64,000 nt of DNA from positions 66,960,242 through 67,024,241 of the forward strand of contig OZ038381.1 in the NCBI GenBank assembly GCA_964036045.1, read 5' to 3'. The stretch is from Eutreptiella sp. 'Long Island Sound 2002'. Its lineage: Eukaryota > Euglenozoa > Euglenophyceae > Eutreptiales > Eutreptiaceae. The position numbers and the translations under genes were made by a program. Below are positions 21,807-32,689 of the stretch, one piece after another (positions within the stretch are counted from its first letter, which is position 1; each line of letters begins with the position of its first letter). The notes beneath the pieces were generated by a model that did not search any database, was not told where the DNA came from, and worked only from the letters and a program-made list of their open reading frames with translations.

Positions 21807-24350
21807 GAGTACTAGTTAGCTAAGCTAGTAGGACCAAGGAAAAAGGCTCAAATATTCCCAAAATTACCTCAAAAAATGCATTAAACTTACCAAAAACATC
21901 CTCATCACTTCAAAGAAGCCTATCACACTGTAGGGACCCTTGAAAAACAGTGTAATGTACCGTGAATGATGTCCCTTCGAAGGGGCATTCCTCAAAAGTC
22001 GCCGGCGTGCGGCGAAAACTTTTGGAAAAAGTTTGGGGGCAGTGGGAATTGAACCCAGGACTCTCTCCCTAGAGCCAATGTGCTTGCCCACTAGGGTACA
22101 GTCGAACGCTCTAATGCGGACGGCTATCGCTGTATAAACAACGTTTTAGTAAACGTCCTGACCAAAGGCCGGGGCGGAGCAATACTCCTAATGGAGGGCA
22201 CAAACCCCCAGGAGCTGGAAAAAATAGAAAATGTAACCAGCAGGGAGTGATTCCTGCGGTTTGGCGGAAGGGGTTACGGTTTAGCAAGTGAAATCGTTGA
22301 AAATCGACGAAACCACGCGGGAAATCGTCATTTTTACACATAACTTAAAGTCGCAGACAAGCGCAAAGGAAGCGGACGCCCAGAAAAGGGTTGCGCAAGC
22401 GTAAACGGCTTTTGGAAAAGAAGGTATGAGCCGTAGTTTTTAAAGTTTTAAAGAAAATTTTTGCACAGTTGCATCAAAATTTTTATAAACTTCAGAGTCA
22501 AGCATTCAAAATCAGCCCACACCACAGACCAGTTCAACAACCCGTCTCTCAGGTATGTCTGTGTCACTTCACACTCACGCATTGCGTTCGTGTTGGTTTT
22601 TTCGTCAAAACGTTAGGGTTGTCAACGCTGTGCTCGTTGGGGGGTCGGGTGTTCTCCTCTCGTGCTCTGCACAGGTAAAAGCAGGAATGAAAGGTATGTG
22701 ATGCGAATGGAGCGCGCAGCGCGCACGTACGGTTAGAATATGCGCTGTGCTCGCGATGCATGTGCCTAATCGAGGTATCCACACGCTGTGACGCTTTACC
22801 TGTATCCGAAATTCACCCTTGTTTTCTTCTTCACAGGTAAGACAAAAAGCGTTTGTTCGTGTGCGGCCATGGCGTTAAAGTTGAGTTGCTTAAAACGCTT
22901 AGGTTTGTTTCGTGTTCGTTCCAATTCGGCATTCACACGATGCATGGTGAGTAAGGTAGGTTAGCCCAGGAGGAGCTCACCTCCTGGTAGAGTCAGTGGT
23001 TCAGCCTCCCTTCCCTGCGTGCACATGATGCATTAAAGGGTAGGCCACGCGAATTGCGCACGGTAAACCTTGTTTAGGTTACTCAGAGGCTCCTCGGTAC
23101 GTTCTTTAAGAGAACCCGAGGAGTTTCTTAAAGCTTGCTTGCTTGACAGGGGTAGCTGATCCGTCAGCGTGTTTGCGAACAGTGTATTATAGGTCACACT
23201 GAGAAGGGTATAATACCTGGAGTGTGGCTTGGTTCCTCAGTCGCAAACGCCCCTTCATTTGCCTCTTTTGTACAGGTGGGAGAGGTTAAGGGTGATTGGT
23301 GCACGCAGCAGCTGCCTTCGGCGGCTACCATTTTTCTGCCCCAGCAAAACAGGGGCGCTGATCACAAATCAAATCACTGTGCCTCAGCCAGTACTGGCGA
23401 GGGCAGTTCGACCTCAACGACATCTGCGCTGTGCACGCAACGAGAGCACCCCTTCCCTCCAAGCCCTAGCAGGGGAAACGCGTTGTGGCGTCCCCTGTTA
23501 GGCCACAGCTGCTTAGGAGCGCTGTGTTCTCTTGTCCTTTTCACAGGAGGGCCACTAGGGCCTGAGTCTTCCTGGACAGCAGCCCCAAGTAGCGTGTGTA
23601 GGGGTTAGGGTCAGCAGGCCTGGCAGGAGTGGAGTGCAAGTGATGAGTGCTCACCCTGCCTTCGAAGGCCGGTGCTGGCGTTAGTGAGTGTAGTGTAGTG
23701 GTGTCTCCTGTCCCGCGTGCTTTTCCTCGTGGGCAGGGGAGTGCGTTAGCTTTTGGCCTGTAGCAAAAGTGGGCGTTTTGTATGCCCTTAGCACACTTGG
23801 CCACCCCTCCCCTCTTAGTAGGTAGGGCTTTTGCCGTCTTACCCCAAGGATAGGCGCCAGCACAGAAATTGGGCGCCATAGGAGTGGTAATAGTACCTGA
23901 TTAGGACCTTCGGTCCAACGTCAGCGAAGCCCGGTCTCCGGGAGCCACGCTGGGGAGTGAAGTGAGACACATACAGACATACGTAGCACACATAGGGGTA
24001 TGGTAAACCCTGTAAGGAAGGCCAGAACCCCATGGGTCTGGACCAGTCAGGGGTCCTAACTGTGGGCTCGCTTGTCCCCAAGGAGGGAAGACACACCTTG
24101 CCTCATAACACCTTGCTTGTCATTCCCCCCTGGTGTAGGAAGCCACCGTTCTTCGTTGGCTCACCAAGGTCATTACATTAGGGCAGTACCCATGCAACAC
24201 ATGGTCAACAAGGCACACACTCGCTGGGTGGCTGCAATCATGATAAGCGGCCACCTGGCTCACGCTGGAAACCATAGGCATGGGTCTGCAGGGCACAGAC
24301 AGGGTCAGTGCAGTGCTCACTGTACCTGTCAGTAGACTGACACAGGGAAA
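21807..24350 (-). other. Long non-coding region between pol and 3' LTR
   Basis: No coding-like frame longer than about 130 codons on either strand. It includes a tRNA-like stretch (22034-22102). On the plus strand it has several CACAG|GT-type sites (about 22555, 22676, 22838, 23276) that look like splice sites but delimit no recognisable exons. It may be captured host sequence. Confidence 0.5.
22034..22102 (-). ncRNA. tRNA-like sequence with pol III A and B boxes
   Basis: On the minus strand TACCCTAGTGG resembles an A box and GGTTCAATTCC a B box, about 35 bases apart, followed by CACTGCCCCCA. The 5' side does not pair with the 3' CCCCC as an acceptor stem should, so it is not a standard tRNA gene. 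A tRNA-derived SINE head or a tRNA relic is more likely. It lies inside the gypsy element. Confidence 0.35.
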
Positions 24351-27300
24351 TTAGTTTCGCTTCTTACGCTTGGGCATAGTCTCAGCACGGGTTAGGAGCT
24401 GCACCTCGTTGTTCTCAACGAGGTAAGTGCGGAAGATGGGGTTGATACTCCCATCTGGTTGTATGAAGGCTGACATAGATTCTCAGGTCGCCTCAGACAA
24501 ACCATAGCCATCCCACAGGGTAAGGAATTTCCAGCCCTGTTTATACTCGTGGCGAGCAATACCTGCAACCACGTAGTAACCATCGACTGCCATCTCATCG
24601 GCAGTCATCTCTTCGAGTTCGTCTGCCTCCTCTGGACTGGCAGCGTTCTCTAGGTCTATACGTTCAATCTCACTGTCGCTGAGGCGCCACTCATCCCAAG
24701 ACAAGTCGTCAGGGGAGTGATAGTGCCTCAACTGCTTAGGAGCACATAGCAGTTCACCACCTAGACGTGGAGTGCACCTGACATGGATCCTGGATCCATC
24801 TATCCTGATGATACGATAGGGTCCAAAGTAAGGGTCCTGTAGGCAGTTACGTGGCCAGGAGGGTAGGCGTGAATGGTGTACCAAAACAAGGTCACCAACC
24901 TTGAAGCTGGCAGGTCGCCGTAGGCGGTTTCGTCGGCTCTGTTCACGGTCACGAATGTGCCTCAGGTTAGTACCAGCCTGGTTAGCCAGAGACTGCTTGT
25001 GTTCCAGCCAATCCCCCACAGGGCTCTTGAAGTCCTCAGGAAAGGGGGTTTTGAAGAACCAAGCAGGTCGTCCTCCATGGAACAGTTCGTGGGGGGTGAA
25101 ACCCGTAGAAGAGCTCCGCTGTGAGTTCATGGACAGTACTGCCCAGGGCACTAGGCGTACCCAGTCCTTGGTGCGCTCCTGTTTCATCAGGATTCTTAAG
25201 TTTTGCTCCACCACACGGTTCTGTCTCTCACAGAGAGGGTTAGACGTGTGAGTGTAGGGCACACCTGTGGTTACCTCCACGTTGAGGGCATTTAGCACTC
25301 GTTTGTACCACCCAGTGTCACTGCGGATGTGTACATCTTCGTCAGAGTGCACCTGTTTAGGTGCTCCATAGGGTTCGAACCATTGTTCGACCAACATTTT
25401 TACAGTCTGCTCACCTGTGATTTTCTTATTGTAAGGGAACACACGGGTGAAGCGAGATAGACCACAGGTGACCACGAGGCAACTATCATAGCCGCCAAAG
25501 CGTGGTAGGCCGTGGATGTAATCCACGTAGAGAAGAGAGTTAGCACAATAGGGTATGGGTAAGCTGGAGATCAGGCCCCTATCCCTACTGTCGCTCTGCT
25601 TGCTGGCATGACAGCCACAAGCATCCACAATGGTCTGCATACGCGACCTCAGTTCAGTCAGGGTTAGACTAGAGTAGAAACACTCACGGAAGAAGTCCAC
25701 TGAGCGATTAGCGCCAGTGTGACCAGAACTGAGATGGGACCATTGTAGGCACCCATCCAGTCGTGCCTCAGGCACAACAATTCGGTCCTGGTAGAAGAGG
25801 TACTGATTGTTTTTATACCACTGGTGCCCGTCAATGACACGGGGTTCGAGGCCAGTGCTGAGGGTTTGGAGAATTTCTTCATACTCTGACTGATAGTCGG
25901 TTAGACTCCAACCCTCCAGGATTCCAGCAGTGCGCATGGACAGGTCAAGCTGGACATCCATACGCTGGAAAGCCTCTTTGGCGAGTGCCTCAGAGCTCTC
26001 ACCAATAAGCGCATCGAAGTTGTTGCGCGATATATAGTCCGACAGTTCATTCTTAATCCCGGGGATATGATGCACTGTCAGCCTGAACTGGCTCAGGTAA
26101 GTCCACCACCGTTTTAGCTTCGCTTTTTCTGGTGGTGGGCCCTTCTGAAAAGACTTCACAGGCTCCTGGTCACACAGCCAGACAATAGGGTTAGAACCCA
26201 GGAGTCGGGATTGTGACGATAGCACCAACATACCGGCCAGGAGTTCCTGGTCATAGGTGCTGTAGTTGGAACGCGCTTGGTTCCATTTCCAATTCCAGTG
26301 TCCCAGTGGCACCAGTCGCCACTCACTGGTAGGATAGTCATGTTTCAACGAACCATCAGGGTTCAGTCCAGTAGTACGATAATGGCAGTGGGTTAGTTCA
26401 GCGGGGTTAAGCTCCTGCCATTGAAAGATCGTACCTCCCCCCCCTACATCACTGGCATCAGTGATCAGGACTATCTTGCCCTCAGGGCGGGGCACTCCCA
26501 GGCAGTTGGAGGAGGCAATCTTCTTCTTCAACTCCTGGAAACACTCTTCCTCTCTGGAGGTCCACCTCCAGGGAGTAGTTTTCTTGATCAGGTCAGTGAG
26601 GGGTGTAGAGGAGTAAGTAAAATTGTGGATGTGACGCCGATAGAAATTACAGGCGCCCACAAAACTCCTCACATCGTGTAGACCCTTCTAAGGGTCATCG
26701 CGAATCTGCATGTCCTGTAGGGGCTGCATCTTAGACGCGGCTGGTTTCCACCAGCCATACCCCACGTCGAAACCCAAATACTCCATCTCCTCTTTCATAA
26801 ACTCACATTTTTCGAGTTTGATTCGGAGATGGTTTTCTTGACAGACAGTGAAGAATTCACGGAGGAGAAGGACATGGTCCTCTTTGGTATTAGTACCCAA
26901 ACTCACGTCGTCGATGTGAGCCTCCATTTCTGCACCCCGAGAAATCAACTCTTGTACTAGAGGCCTGCGCCTCAGTATGTACAAAATTTTGTTCATAAGC
27001 TCCTGGAAGAGCGCTGGGGCGTTAGCCACCCCGAAAGGCATAACCTTCCACTTGAAGACACGACCCTTAGGGGTTATAAAGGCAGGCAGCTCCTGAGCTG
27101 CGGCGGTTAGGTCAACCTGCCAGAAACCAGAGCGTTTGTCCATTTTGGTCTTATACCTGCATTTGGCAATACGCTCCAGGGTGTTTTCCATGTTAGGAAT
27201 ACTCCCTGAGTGGTTCTGGGTTTTCTTGTTGACCTCACCATAGTCTACAACAAGACGTAGAGCAGTCGACCCTGGTTTAGCAACAAGGAAACAGGGGCTG

Positions 27301-29153
27301 CAGTGATGGGGATAGTCCCCATGTTTATACTCTTCAACGAGGGCAGAATCAATGCATTCTTGGATCTGGCGCTCGATTTCTTCAACCTGTTCCTGTGGAG
27401 CGGGATAGGGACGACGCCTCACTCGCGTCTTTTCAAATTCTGGTTTCAATTTCAGGTGCATCTGGACCAGTTTTTTACAAGATAGGGGAGGCGGCAAGGC
27501 GCCGAACACCTCCTCATAGGTTATAAGCAGTTTCTTCAGGCGGGGGTCAAGGTTAAGACTCTCGACTTTCTGAAGGCAATCCTCCTCAGCATGGAGGTTG
27601 CTTTTTCCATGTTCTTTCTTTTTATGCCGATCAGTAGTTTCGGCAGGTACAGTACCATCGTCCCACTCAGGGGGACATTGCTGCCCATAGTGTAGAGAAT
27701 ACACTAGCGGTATCTCAGGATCAGGCAGCGTATAGGACTCATCGTCCTCCTCAGACCAGATGGAGTATTTCCAGGTCTGTCTGAGGTATTGCAGCCGCTC
27801 TTGGCGCTCAATACCTTCGGCCTTCAGGTACAACAGCCGTCGGAGTTCTTGAGTGTCATGCTCAGACAAGGGCATGTTATTAGCAGCAGGCCGTGCCAGA
27901 GCATCAGTACTCCGGGCCACGGGTTCACCTGTGTGCACAGGCTGCATGTGTAGCACTGGTTTCCCAACAGAAGAAGCGGGTTCAGAGGTTGACTCTAGAT
28001 CTACCTCCTCTAGCAACAGCTGGGCCAGGAAAGCACTATGTTTTAGGTCAACACAGCTGGGATCAACAGAGGGAATAGTGCTGGCGATCTCAGACAGTTG
28101 GTCGTCAGCATCCTCTTTTACAGCTGCAGGTTCCAGATAGTCATCAGGAGACTCACACCCTGTAAGTGTGGCAGATAGGTGCTCAGGAGATCGATTTTTG
28201 AGATCATAAAGGGTCAGGCCACGATTTTCGGCCATGACCTCTTTTAGTAGCACCTGGTCCAGGTCACACAGGGGTACAAGATTGAGAGATCCATCGATGA
28301 TGGACAGGAAACTGCCCCACTCAGGGGCCTGCATAGCTGTGTCTGAGTCCTCAGGCACATAGATGGGGCCGTCGGGGAGTTGCACTCTTCCCACGGTCAT
28401 TCGGTCAAGCATACGGCGCCAGTAAGCATGTTCACCAGAGCAACCCCAGTCAGGGGTGCACATAACAACCCTTCCTCCCTCATAAGCGATCTTGGTTAGA
28501 ACCTTCGCGAGCAGGGAGAAGGGAGGGTTAGCATACGCTAGGCCCATTGCTTTCCAGAAGAAACGGAAAGCATTGTTCATTTGTTTCGAGCAGTACAACT
28601 GCATGATGTGCTGTTTTTGGCTCGCAAACAATTCCACCTGGATCTCATCCAGGTTTACCTGAAGGGCCGCCAGTCCATTTTCGAGAACATGACGGGCCAG
28701 TTGGTAGTTTTGAGTACGATAGTTCGTCTTGGCTGCGTAGCGCAGCCCAGACTCTTTCCGTCCTGACAGCTCCAAAGGAACGGAGAATAGCCCACTGCCA
28801 AAGTCGCAGTGCAAAGAGTAAGGACGCTGTAGGGACAGCATTTTAACCTGGGGGTTTCTTCTTAGAAAGTCAGTGCCAATGACGATGTCCAAGGCGTCAG
28901 TGTCCAACACTCTGCAGTGTTGGGTCACGGTTTCGTCGCCCAGACATATGGTCACATCGACCCCCCCCAAGGAATGGATGGTACGCCCATCCCCTACTCT
29001 TATGGCCACGGTCTTAGTTTTCCTGAAAGTTTTAAGCAGGCGCCGGGCCACTATGGAAAGTGTTGCACCGGTATCAAGCACTGCTCGAAAAACCTGATCC
29101 CCGATTTTCACGAGGATCCAGAAAACCAAGTCCTCCTCTTCGGAGCCGCCCCC
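24351..29153 (-). pseudogene. Gypsy Pol: protease, RT, RNase H, integrase, chromodomain
   Basis: Domains in order: aspartic protease (AVLDTGATLSIVARRLL, near 29060), reverse transcriptase (LRLVVDYGEVNKKT, FGVANAPALFQELM and catalytic AHIDDVSLG, 27300-26930), RNase H (VLITDASDVGGGG, 26470; DQELLAGMLVLSSQ), integrase zinc motif (LSSGHTGANRS ... CGCHASKQ) and core (YVDYIHGLPRFGG, HSDEDVHI, CERQNRVVEQN), then a chromodomain (KQGWKFLTLWDGYGLSEAT). An in-frame TAG at 26688-26690 splits RT from RNase H. A TGA at 24483-24485 sits exactly where chromodomains carry a conserved Trp; the frame then continues 43 codons to TAA 24351. As written the protein cannot be made in one piece under the standard code. 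Confidence 0.88.
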
Positions 29154-29558
29154 CTATTCCTCATCAGGGAATTTCACATCCACTCCTGCAGCCATGAGGG
29201 ACTTGGCCATCCAGGCCAAGCGCCTCTTCTTAGAATTATTCCCCTCAGGGGTAGCGTTATCCCCTTGGGGGCGCTTCTGGGGGACACCTGCGGCAGGAGC
29301 GGGTGTGGCAGCAGGAGTAGGTGTAGCAACGGGCGCTGATGAGCGCCTCTGGGGGTTAGGGGGTCCAGTTTTGCCACCCCCCTTGCCACCTCCTTTACCT
29401 TTATCCCCATTCGGGGGATTTCTGGCGGGCGTCCTCTGGCGCTCCGCCTCCTGACGCTTGAGTTTGTCACTCTCGCGTTTCTTGATGTGGCATTCGTCCT
29501 CATAGTGACGACGTTTGCCACAGTAACCACAGGTGATGGTACACCTGAAGTGGTCCTA
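29154..29558 (-). pseudogene. Gag C-terminal zinc knuckle and Gag-Pol linker
   Basis: In the same frame as Gag and Pol, between TAG 29556 and TAG 29154. It holds a CCHC knuckle (CGYCGKRRHYEDEC, C-x2-C-x4-H-x4-C) followed by a basic, Pro/Ala/Gly-rich linker (GKGGGKGGGKTGPPNP). The TAG after Gag could in principle act as a readthrough site controlling Pol level, but the zinc knuckle lying after it argues against this. Confidence 0.75.
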
Positions 29559-31325
29559 ATGGGTCACAGTTTTCCCATCTTTAGTATGCTGCTGACGTTT
29601 CATCTGCAGCATACAGCCACTGCGGAGATCGCAGTCAGAGGCATGACATGGTCCCCCCTTGTCATTGACAGGTCGGCAGTAAAACAGGGGGGGTGTGCCT
29701 GCATCAGTTGGAACCTCGTTCATGGCACGTAGGTTGCCCCTCCCTCTACCACCTCCCTGGTTAGTGTTAGTGGGATTTTTATGCCCCTTCCCTTCGCCAC
29801 GTTCGGGGGTAGGGGTACCACCTCGTCCCAAATGCTTCTTGAGGAAATTCTCCATGTGGGAGTCGTTCTCTCTCTCAAGAGCGAGCTCAATCAAGAGATC
29901 CACCAGTGTATCGTACGAGTGGGTCCTGCTCTTCCTCTCAGAGGTGGAGCGGCAATCATCCCACGTACGCTGGGGGATCTTACTCATGAGCCACAGGTGG
30001 GGCTCAGTGGCTCCGTAGGAGCCCACATTCATCCTCGAAAATAAGTACTCCAAGTCGCACACATACCCAGAAATTCGCGCAGTGGATGGAAACTCCGGGA
30101 GCATAGGTAGCTCCTCGATCTGTGTGCGTACGCTGAGGTCAGTCTCATAGACTGGAAATGTTTTCTCTAACCTCAGGAGTACCTCTGCCCAGGTAGAACA
30201 GGTTTTCACAATCTGTTTGACATGTTTTTGCAAAAATTTCTTTTTGCATGAGCGTTTTAGCAGTGAACATTTGGTGGCCACATCCACATGGGATTGGCCA
30301 GTCAACAAAAGGAACTCTGCAAATTCTTCTGCCCATTCAGGCAGATTTTTGGGGTCGAACTCCGGCAGTTCCAGCTGGATGTTCGCCTGGGCAATTGGTC
30401 TGCCCGTCTTCCCTCCCCCCGGAGTTAGGCCTGATGGCGACACGCCGGCAAGAGGGGCCAGGGCTGACAGCCCTCTTCTCTCACTCTCTGTGACAGGCAC
30501 GTCCTGTAGATCCGCCATAGGCACAGTCCTGGCACGGGGGTGAAAGGGGCTGGGGCAGGTAACCTTAGGCAACAGCCTTGAGACCCTCGATCTCTTGAGA
30601 TCTTCGGCCAGGGTACTCAGCCCTGGAGAGAGAGAGAGGAACTCAGGCTTGGGTAAGGGTTCTGCAATACCCAGTTTAGCCTTAATGGCCTCCGACAAGG
30701 CCGTCACATCTGGATCTTCTGATCCAGACAGGAATTTGGGCAGCAGCTCGGCCGTCTGATCCAGGGCACCGTAGGTTGGCCTTGGATGTTGTTGTTCTTC
30801 GACTCGTGTTGGGCCCACTTCGGGGGCCCTTGGGGTTGGATACTCAGGTCTTAGTCGTCTTGGCAGGGATGCAGTGGACGGAGGACCAGAGTGTGCGTAG
30901 GACCCTAGATCTGTACGTGGTCTGGATCCATGTACAGCCAACGGCTCCTCTCCATCTTCCCCACGGATGGATTTATAGTACTCCTCATGCATGATGTACT
31001 CATCCATCTTCATCTTCAGCTTCTCATATTCCTCAGGTCCTTCAATGGCAGTTGAGGATGAAGCTGGACAATTGGATCTTGATACTGAAGCAGCCACACG
31101 TCTGTGGAGGTGACTGAAGCTGTCTCCACCGTGTGCTGCTAAGGCCTCGGTGGTAAGGCCTTTATTCTCTTCCGCCCTTCTGCGTTCTGGATCTCCTTGG
31201 GACCCAGATGCGCCACTGAGACGATGTGGAGCTCGGTGTGGTGGTTCACTCATTGGGTGGACCACGCTGCCCATTTGTACTTGGACAGTTCGGATAGGCC
31301 AGGTCCTGACGCTTGGCGTGGACAT
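29556..31325 (-). CDS. Gypsy Gag
   Basis: ATG 31323-31325 to TAG 29556, 589 codons. The N-terminal third is Ser/Pro/Arg-rich and probably disordered. The capsid-like region has QLELPEFDPKNLPEWAEEF, then LLKRSCKKKFLQKHVK, YETDLSVRTQIEELP and LLIELALERENDSHMENFL. A Cys/His cluster near the end (LFYCRPVNDKGGPCHASDCD) may bind metal. The second zinc-binding motif follows the TAG. I recall very similar Gag proteins from dinoflagellate genomes, which is the main clue to the organism. Confidence 0.82.
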   Translation of the reverse strand: MSTPSVRTWPIRTVQVQMGSVVHPMSEPPHRAPHRLSGASGSQGDPERRRAEENKGLTTEALAAHGGDSFSHLHRRVAASVSRSNCPASSSTAIEGPEEYEKLKMKMDEYIMHEEYYKSIRGEDGEEPLAVHGSRPRTDLGSYAHSGPPSTASLPRRLRPEYPTPRAPEVGPTRVEEQQHPRPTYGALDQTAELLPKFLSGSEDPDVTALSEAIKAKLGIAEPLPKPEFLSLSPGLSTLAEDLKRSRVSRLLPKVTCPSPFHPRARTVPMADLQDVPVTESERRGLSALAPLAGVSPSGLTPGGGKTGRPIAQANIQLELPEFDPKNLPEWAEEFAEFLLLTGQSHVDVATKCSLLKRSCKKKFLQKHVKQIVKTCSTWAEVLLRLEKTFPVYETDLSVRTQIEELPMLPEFPSTARISGYVCDLEYLFSRMNVGSYGATEPHLWLMSKIPQRTWDDCRSTSERKSRTHSYDTLVDLLIELALERENDSHMENFLKKHLGRGGTPTPERGEGKGHKNPTNTNQGGGRGRGNLRAMNEVPTDAGTPPLFYCRPVNDKGGPCHASDCDLRSGCMLQMKRQQHTKDGKTVTH

Positions 31326-31392
31326 GATGGACTTGTTGTTGAGCTTTTGTTCTGCACTTCTTCTCAGGGTCGGTTCAAAAGGTCACAAGGGA

Positions 31393-31407
31393 CTGTCTCT
31401 GCTACCG
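31393..31407 (-). other. Primer-binding site
   Basis: CGGTAGCAGAGACAG on the minus strand, directly after the 5' LTR. It resembles the TGGTATCAGAGC-type sites that pair with initiator methionine tRNA, with mismatches. Confidence 0.55.
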
Positions 31408-32118
31408 GAAAGATGTCCTTGAATTATGCCCTAGGTCTTTTGATGTATTCCTGCAGGTTTTGTAGTTGAAAACCCCAAACCAAAGCAGCAAGTAGAGCAA
31501 GGACTGAATGTGGATCGAATCAATGATTGGTTTTGGAATCCAGTGTAACACGGAAGGGCTGCAGATAGACAAAGCAGGTATATGCACATAGATTCAATCA
31601 CAAATGGATAATACAAAAGGTTTTATATGAAAATTGGTCAAACTCTAGCCTCAGAGGTTGCAATAGGCACTTCATGTGCACTCTTTTGGGTGAAATGGTG
31701 CTGGTTAGGACTGAGGGGCATAGATGTCAGGACCACACAGAAAATGACTTGGCCAAGCAACTGAATTCAGAAACAGTTACAAAGTAGGACCACAATAAGT
31801 GGTAGAAACAATTGAGTATAGGGGTCTTGGGGTGGGAGACCACTTAGGCTTAACCTCCAAGGCCAACAAGCATGAAATGCCTGATTTATTTTGGTATGTC
31901 CTCCATGAAGGAAGGTACCTCCGCTCAGTTGAGTGGTAGGGGTGAACTTCATGGGGGGGCTAGGGTCACAACCCTAGTTACTTTGAGAAAGTGTACTTTA
32001 GGCAACAAAAGAGAGATAAAAACACTTAAGTTTGTCTCAGCATCAACAAAGGGTTTTAAGGGGGGCTTAGCCTGGATCAAGCCCTCCAAGAAAGACATGG
32101 CAGTGACTTTTTCTTACT
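31408..32118 (-). repeat. 5' LTR of the gypsy element
   Basis: Direct repeat of 21088-21798, with about five single-base differences seen by eye (for example near 31456, 31487, 31552, 31641 and 32003). Confidence 0.9.
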
Positions 32119-32169
32119 TCAAGCGCATCTTTTCTACTATTTTTCAGACACAGAAGACACAGATTATTG

Positions 32170-32502
32170 TCACACCATGTCAGACACATCATCTGAGATC
32201 AAATACAGTCCGCTTCCCTTGTCCCCGGCACCATCGGAGGTCCTTGAAGAAGACCCATATGAAGCGTGTGGGACCTGCCGGGCAATCCCCACTTGGTCTG
32301 ACGAATTGACGCCACCCGTGTTAACTTCGCCCTGACCAGGGGGGTTCTTAGCAGGTTCTGCTGTGCCGTGATGGGCCGGTACCCCACGACGCTCGCGGTC
32401 GAGTTGAAGCTTTCTCAAGTCACCCTTGAGGCCTTCAACAAGACCCTGAAGCTGTGCACTGCTGCAGCGTCAAAAGAGTTCGTTAACGTTCTCGACCTGC
32501 AG
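32170..32502 (-). CDS. Terminal exon of an unknown minus-strand gene
   Basis: Acceptor ATCTCCTGCAG|GTCGAG on the minus strand ends a TTGGCGCGCGCCAA-rich stretch. The downstream frame reads protein-like: QLQGLVEGLKGDLRKLQLD, NPPGQGEVNTGGVNS, SGLYLISDDVSDMV, then TGA at 32170-32178. An in-frame TGA lies nine codons into the exon unless another phase is used at the splice. The gypsy element inserted just downstream. Function unknown. Confidence 0.4.
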
Positions 32503-32683
32503 GAGATGCGCGCCAAATCCTGATTTGGCGTGCGCCAACAGGGGAGTTGGCGCGCGCCAAATGGGAAGTTGGCGCGCCAACTTGCCACTTGGCGCGCGCC
32601 AACTCAGGACTTGGCGCGCGCCAACTGACGAGTTGGCGCGCGCCAAATCCTGAATTGGCGCGCGCCAACTGCCTGCCAACTGT
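32503..32683. repeat. Cluster of TTGGCGCGCGCCAA palindromes
   Basis: About eight copies or near copies of the perfect palindrome TTGGCGCGCGCCAA separated by 6-12 bp spacers (CAGGAC, GACGAG and similar). On the minus strand it lies immediately before a good splice acceptor at 32502. Confidence 0.88.
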
Positions 32684-32689
32684 GTGCCA

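Larger units (their letters stand above)
21087..32118 (-). mobile_element. Complete gypsy (Ty3-like) LTR retrotransposon, 11.0 kb
   Basis: Two direct repeats of 711 bp (21088-21798, 31408-32118) flank a minus-strand Gag-Pol. A 5-bp target duplication TCAAG sits at 21082-21086 and 32119-32123. On the minus strand the 5' LTR is followed at once by a primer-binding-site-like CGGTAGCAGAGACAG, and the 3' LTR is preceded by a purine tract (CAGGGGGG). I counted about five differences between the LTRs, so the insertion looks recent. Gag and Pol share one frame. Four in-frame stops interrupt it: TAG 29556, TAG 29154, TAG 26688 and TGA 24483. A chromodomain ends Pol. About 2.5 kb of apparently non-coding sequence lies between Pol and the 3' LTR. 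Confidence 0.9.

Noticed and set aside
22034-22102. A functional tRNA gene
   Set aside because: A and B boxes are present but the 5' and 3' ends do not pair as an acceptor stem and no proper anticodon arm is visible.
29154-29558. The TAG after Gag as a programmed readthrough site
   Set aside because: The zinc knuckle of Gag lies after the TAG and a second TAG follows 400 bases later, so a simple Gag stop with readthrough into Pol does not fit.
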